Assembly: GCA_965364735.1 (NCBI GenBank)
Contig: CBDTYW010000150.1
Span: forward strand, 1-8,980
Source of the DNA: CBDTYW01 sp965364735
Lineage (GTDB): Bacteria; Actinomycetota; Nitriliruptoria; Nitriliruptorales; Nitriliruptoraceae
Direction: 5' to 3'
DNA length: 8,980 bases
The notes beneath the pieces are model-generated. The model was not told the origin of the DNA. It saw only the letters and a list, made by a program, of their open reading frames with translations, and ran no database searches. Below, in pieces: positions 6,401 through 8,980 of the stretch. A program made the position numbers and the translations under genes. Every line of letters begins with the position of its first letter. Position 1 is the stretch's first letter.

Positions 6401-7957
6401 TCAGGTGGGTGGGGTCGGTGGGATCTGGCCGGCGTGGATCGCGCGGACGGTCTGGAGGGTGTCGGCGTGCTGGGCGTCCTTGTCCGGACGGTGGCCCTTG
6501 AGGCGCGCGAACCGCAGGGCCATGCCGCCCGGGTACTTCGTGGAGGTCTGCACCCCGTCGAAGGCGACCTCGACGACGAGCTCGGGGCGCACCGGCAGGT
6601 ACCAGCGACCGTCCGGTGAGGTCGTCTCCTCCATCGCGATCGTGGGGAGGTGCTCGGTCTGCCAGACGAGCATGTCGTCGGTCATCCCCTTGAACGTCTT
6701 GCCGAGCATCACGAACTCGTCGGACTCCTCGTCACGCGCAGCGAGGTGCAGGTTCGACCACCACTGGCTGCGGCGCCCCGAGCCACGCTCGACGCCGATC
6801 ACGACGAGGTCGAGGGTGTGGACCGGCTTGACCTTCTGCCACGCGGCGCCGCGACGACCGGCGGCGTACGGGGCCTCGAGATCCTTGACGACCACGCCCT
6901 CCTGCCCACGGGCCATCGCCGCCAGCAAGGGGTCGACGTCGGGCTTCGCCGGGCCGACCTCGACGCTGCGCACGATGTTCGCCGCAGGCAGGATCCGGAC
7001 CAGCTCAGCACGCCGGACGTGCAGCGGCTCGTCGAGCAGGTCGCGTCCGTCGACGTGGAGCAGGTCGAAGAACTGGGCTGCCAGGCCGGACCCGGCCGCG
7101 TCGGGATCGTGTGTGCCGAACCGCCCCATCGTCTCCTGGAAGGCGCGGGGTCGACCGTCGGCGTCCAGCGCGATCGACTCGCCGTCGAGCACGATCGACG
7201 TGACGTCGAGCGCGCGCACCAGCGCGACGACCTCGGGAAGACGTGCAGAGATCTCGCGGAGGTTGCGGGTGTGGACCCAGACGTCGTCGCCATCGCGGTG
7301 CACGATGATGCGCGCTCCGTCGAGCTTCTCGTCCACCGCCACCCGTCCGATGGACTCGATCGCTGCGGCGACGCTGACCGCGGTTGCCGCGAGCATCGGC
7401 TGGATCGCCCGGCCGAGCACGAGCCCCACGTCGGCCAGTCCGTCCGCCCCGTGACGACGCGCGATCGTGGTGGCCTCGGCGAGCGACCCGCCGAGCATCA
7501 AGGCCCGTCGGACCTCGTCGACCGCGACGCCGGTGCTGACCGCGACCGCAGCGACCACCGATCCTTCGAGCGCGCCCTGCCGGACCTGCCCGTGGATCAG
7601 CGTCCGGAGCACGTCCTGCTCCGGCTCGGTCCCCGCGGCGAACAGGTCGGTGAGCAGCTCGAGCCGGCGAGCGACGGATCCCTTCCCCGACGTCTCGGAG
7701 ACCGTCTGGAGCGCTCGGTCGACGTCGAGCAGGGACAGCGAGGAGTCGGCCGCAGCGGTGACCTCGAGATCGCGCAGCGTCGCCCACCCCACGTTGAGCC
7801 GCTCCTGCGTCGTCTGTCCGGCGAGGAACATGGCGCCGACGCCGACCTCTGCGTCGTCCATCGCCGAGAGGCAGCCGGCGAGCAGCTCGGTCTTGAGCTT
7901 CCTGGACCTCGTCGCGGCGACGGCCGCCGAGGTGGTTGCGATCTCTTCCAGCAGCAT
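6401..7957 (-). CDS. ligB: ATP-dependent DNA ligase, actinobacterial LigB type
   Basis: This 518-residue enzyme seals nicks in duplex DNA using ATP; bacteria of this kind normally also carry an essential NAD-dependent LigA. The order is an N-terminal helical DNA-binding domain (about 1-180), an adenylation domain, and a C-terminal OB fold. Motif I is DEKLDGAR at 209-216 with the AMP-accepting Lys211. Motif III region is VLDGES (256-261), motif IV EGVVVK (353-358), motif V WQKVK (373-377), and the C-terminal RFARLKGHRPDK (about 482-493) corresponds to motif VI. Size and layout fit mycobacterial LigB (about 507 residues) rather than the shorter LigC or the multidomain LigD; no Ku or polymerase gene is adjacent. 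The ATG at 7957 has GGAGG (7969-7965) seven bases upstream, and that sequence is buried in a hairpin. It lies 74 bp downstream of aacS on the same strand. Confidence 0.94.
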   Translation of the reverse strand: MLLEEIATTSAAVAATRSRKLKTELLAGCLSAMDDAEVGVGAMFLAGQTTQERLNVGWATLRDLEVTAAADSSLSLLDVDRALQTVSETSGKGSVARRLELLTDLFAAGTEPEQDVLRTLIHGQVRQGALEGSVVAAVAVSTGVAVDEVRRALMLGGSLAEATTIARRHGADGLADVGLVLGRAIQPMLAATAVSVAAAIESIGRVAVDEKLDGARIIVHRDGDDVWVHTRNLREISARLPEVVALVRALDVTSIVLDGESIALDADGRPRAFQETMGRFGTHDPDAAGSGLAAQFFDLLHVDGRDLLDEPLHVRRAELVRILPAANIVRSVEVGPAKPDVDPLLAAMARGQEGVVVKDLEAPYAAGRRGAAWQKVKPVHTLDLVVIGVERGSGRRSQWWSNLHLAARDEESDEFVMLGKTFKGMTDDMLVWQTEHLPTIAMEETTSPDGRWYLPVRPELVVEVAFDGVQTSTKYPGGMALRFARLKGHRPDKDAQHADTLQTVRAIHAGQIPPTPPT

Positions 7958-7964
7958 CAGCGGT

Positions 7965-7991
7965 CCTCCGGCACGGGCAGCGTGCCGGAGG
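7965..7991 (-). promoter_or_regulatory. 11-bp hairpin enclosing the ligase Shine-Dalgarno
   Basis: CCTCCGGCACG (7965-7975) and CGTGCCGGAGG (7981-7991) are perfect complements around a five-base loop. On the minus-strand RNA the 3' arm ends in GGAGG (7969-7965), which is the ligase ribosome-binding site, seven bases before its ATG. Folded, the stem would hide that site. It also lies in the 74-bp gap after the aacS stop and could act as a terminator-like stem, though no U-tract follows. The inverted repeat is certain; the regulatory role is inferred. Confidence 0.7.
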
Positions 7992-8031
7992 GCGACCTGC
8001 CGCGCTGGTCAGCGCACGTTCGGGAGCACCC

Positions 8032-8980
8032 TCAGCGTCGGTCGGCGGCGAAGCGTTCGTAGAAGTCGAGCGAGGTCGGGTCTGCGAGGGCGCCCTTGGC
8101 GGCGGCGCGCTCGGCGGGGACGCCCCGGAGGATCTTCTTGACGGGGACCTCGAGCTTCTTGCCGCTGAGGGTGCGGGGGACCGACGGGACCAGGACGATC
8201 TGGTCGGGGACGTGGCGCGGCGACAGGTTGGCGCGCAGCGCCGTGCGGATCGTCGCGACGGTGGAGTCGGAGACGTCAGCGCCTTCGGCCGGGGCGACGA
8301 AGAGCAGCAGCTCACCCGCCCCGCCCTCGTCGTCCTCGAGGTGGATCACGATCGAGTCCGCAACCTCGGGCAGGGCGTCGACGACGGCGTAGAACTCCGC
8401 CGTGCCGAGACGGACCCCGCCGCGGTTGAGCGTCGCGTCGGAGCGCCCGGAGATGACCAGCGCCCCGCGTTCGTTGATCGTGATCCAGTCGCCGTGGCGC
8501 CAGACGCCGTCGAAGACGTCGAAGTAGGCGTCGCGGTAGCGCGTGCCGTCGTCGTCGCCCCAGAACCCGACCGGCATCGACGGCATGGGCTCGGTCAGCA
8601 CGAGCTCGCCCTGCTCGCCGATGACGGGTCTGCCGCCCTCGTCGAACGCCGCGATCGCGGCCCCCATGAACCGGCACGAGATCTCGCCTGCGCGAACCTC
8701 GGTCATGGGCGAGCCACCGACGAATGCCGTGCACACGTCGGTCCCGCCGGAGGCCGAGGTCAGGAGGATGTCGCCGCCAACCTCGTCGCGGACCCACTCG
8801 AACCCGGCGACCGGCAGCGGCGCGCCGGTCGAGCCGATCGCGCGGAGCTTGTGGAGGTTGTGCTGGGTGCCGGGGGAGAGGCCCTCCTTGCGACACGCCA
8901 TGAGGTAGCCAGCGCTCGTGCCGAAGAACGTGACCCCGAGGTCCTCGGCCATCTGCCACAGCCCGTCGAGCGACGGGCTC
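8032..8980 (-). CDS. aacS: Acetoacetyl-CoA synthetase, C-terminal half (cut by window edge)
   Basis: This acyl-adenylate-forming enzyme activates acetoacetate with ATP and CoA to acetoacetyl-CoA, in ketone-body or polyhydroxyalkanoate-related metabolism in the cytoplasm. The 315 visible residues run from the right edge (SPSLDGLWQ) without a start codon, so roughly the N-terminal half of a protein usually near 650 residues is missing, including the phosphate-binding A3 loop. Visible motifs are VTFFGTSAGYLMACRK, typical of the AacS subgroup, SGGTDVCTAF (A5 region, visible 77-86), HGDW (A7, 162-165), GRSDATLNRGGVRLG (A8, 178-192) and TLSGKKLEVP (A10) with the catalytic lysine about 42 residues from the C terminus. 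The C terminus LDFYERFAADRR is normal for the family. An acetyl- or propionyl-CoA synthetase is the main alternative but fits the TSAGYLMACRK block less well. It is upstream of the ligase on the same strand. Confidence 0.92.
   Translation of the reverse strand, partial: SPSLDGLWQMAEDLGVTFFGTSAGYLMACRKEGLSPGTQHNLHKLRAIGSTGAPLPVAGFEWVRDEVGGDILLTSASGGTDVCTAFVGGSPMTEVRAGEISCRFMGAAIAAFDEGGRPVIGEQGELVLTEPMPSMPVGFWGDDDGTRYRDAYFDVFDGVWRHGDWITINERGALVISGRSDATLNRGGVRLGTAEFYAVVDALPEVADSIVIHLEDDEGGAGELLLFVAPAEGADVSDSTVATIRTALRANLSPRHVPDQIVLVPSVPRTLSGKKLEVPVKKILRGVPAERAAAKGALADPTSLDFYERFAADRR

Noticed and set aside
6293..6619. Short plus-strand frames starting within the repeats
   Set aside because: They arise because the repeat itself contains ATG, and they run antisense into the ligase. 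There is no Shine-Dalgarno and no family signal.
6650..8062. A 470-codon open frame on the plus strand opposite the ligase
   Set aside because: It is a shadow of the ligase frame, rich in Arg/Asp/Glu/Val with no domain, and it crosses the aacS-ligB gap.
7005..8315. A 436-codon minus-strand frame overlapping ligase and aacS
   Set aside because: It is in a different frame from both recognised genes and is mostly Arg/Ala/Gly, typical of off-frame translation.
8960..8979. Perfect 9-bp inverted repeat (AGCCCGTCG / CGACGGGCT) at the right edge
   Set aside because: It lies inside the aacS coding sequence and encodes conserved residues (PSLDGL), so chance from codon bias is the simplest explanation.

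Overview
The window looks like chromosomal DNA from a high-GC Gram-positive bacterium, most likely an actinobacterium of the Micrococcales (Cellulomonas-like is a guess by feel, not a database result). The reasons are the strong G/C bias at third codon positions, several GTG starts, GTGA stop/start overlaps, a lipobox-type solute-binding protein with a Ser/Thr linker, a TPP riboswitch with the long P3a arm common in actinobacteria, and an actinobacterial LigB-type ATP-dependent DNA ligase. Coding is dense and gene order is ordinary. I see no integrase, transposase, phage gene, toxin-antitoxin pair, defence gene, CRISPR array, tRNA or rRNA.

Left part (1-4012, minus strand) is a thiamine salvage operon. 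Transcription runs right to left: a TPP riboswitch (3907-4012), thiamine pyrophosphokinase thiN (3250-3906), thiamine-binding lipoprotein thiB (2094-3227), fused two-domain permease thiP (409-2097), and ATPase thiQ (1-412, cut by the window edge). ThiBPQ imports thiamine and ThiN converts it directly to TPP, which feeds back on the riboswitch. The Shine-Dalgarno of thiN lies inside the 3' strand of the aptamer's closing stem, so control of translation start is likely.

Middle (4030-6265, plus strand) holds a divergently transcribed thioredoxin (4157-4534) and then the GTPase release factor RF3, prfC (4694-6265). The 159-bp gap between them contains a large hairpin, a pair of 8-bp direct repeats, and a 9-bp repeat that recurs exactly over the prfC start codon.

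Right part (6266-8980): two tandem 50-bp copies of an imperfect palindrome fill the short convergent gap between prfC and the minus-strand ATP-dependent DNA ligase (6401-7957). Upstream of the ligase is an 11-bp perfect hairpin whose 3' arm contains the ligase Shine-Dalgarno. The window ends in the C-terminal half of acetoacetyl-CoA synthetase (8032-8980, minus), which lies directly upstream of the ligase.

I found no undescribed protein system. The signals most worth a second look are RNA/DNA structures: the tandem palindromes, the hairpin that hides the ligase ribosome-binding site, the riboswitch with built-in Shine-Dalgarno, and the competing complementary segments before prfC.
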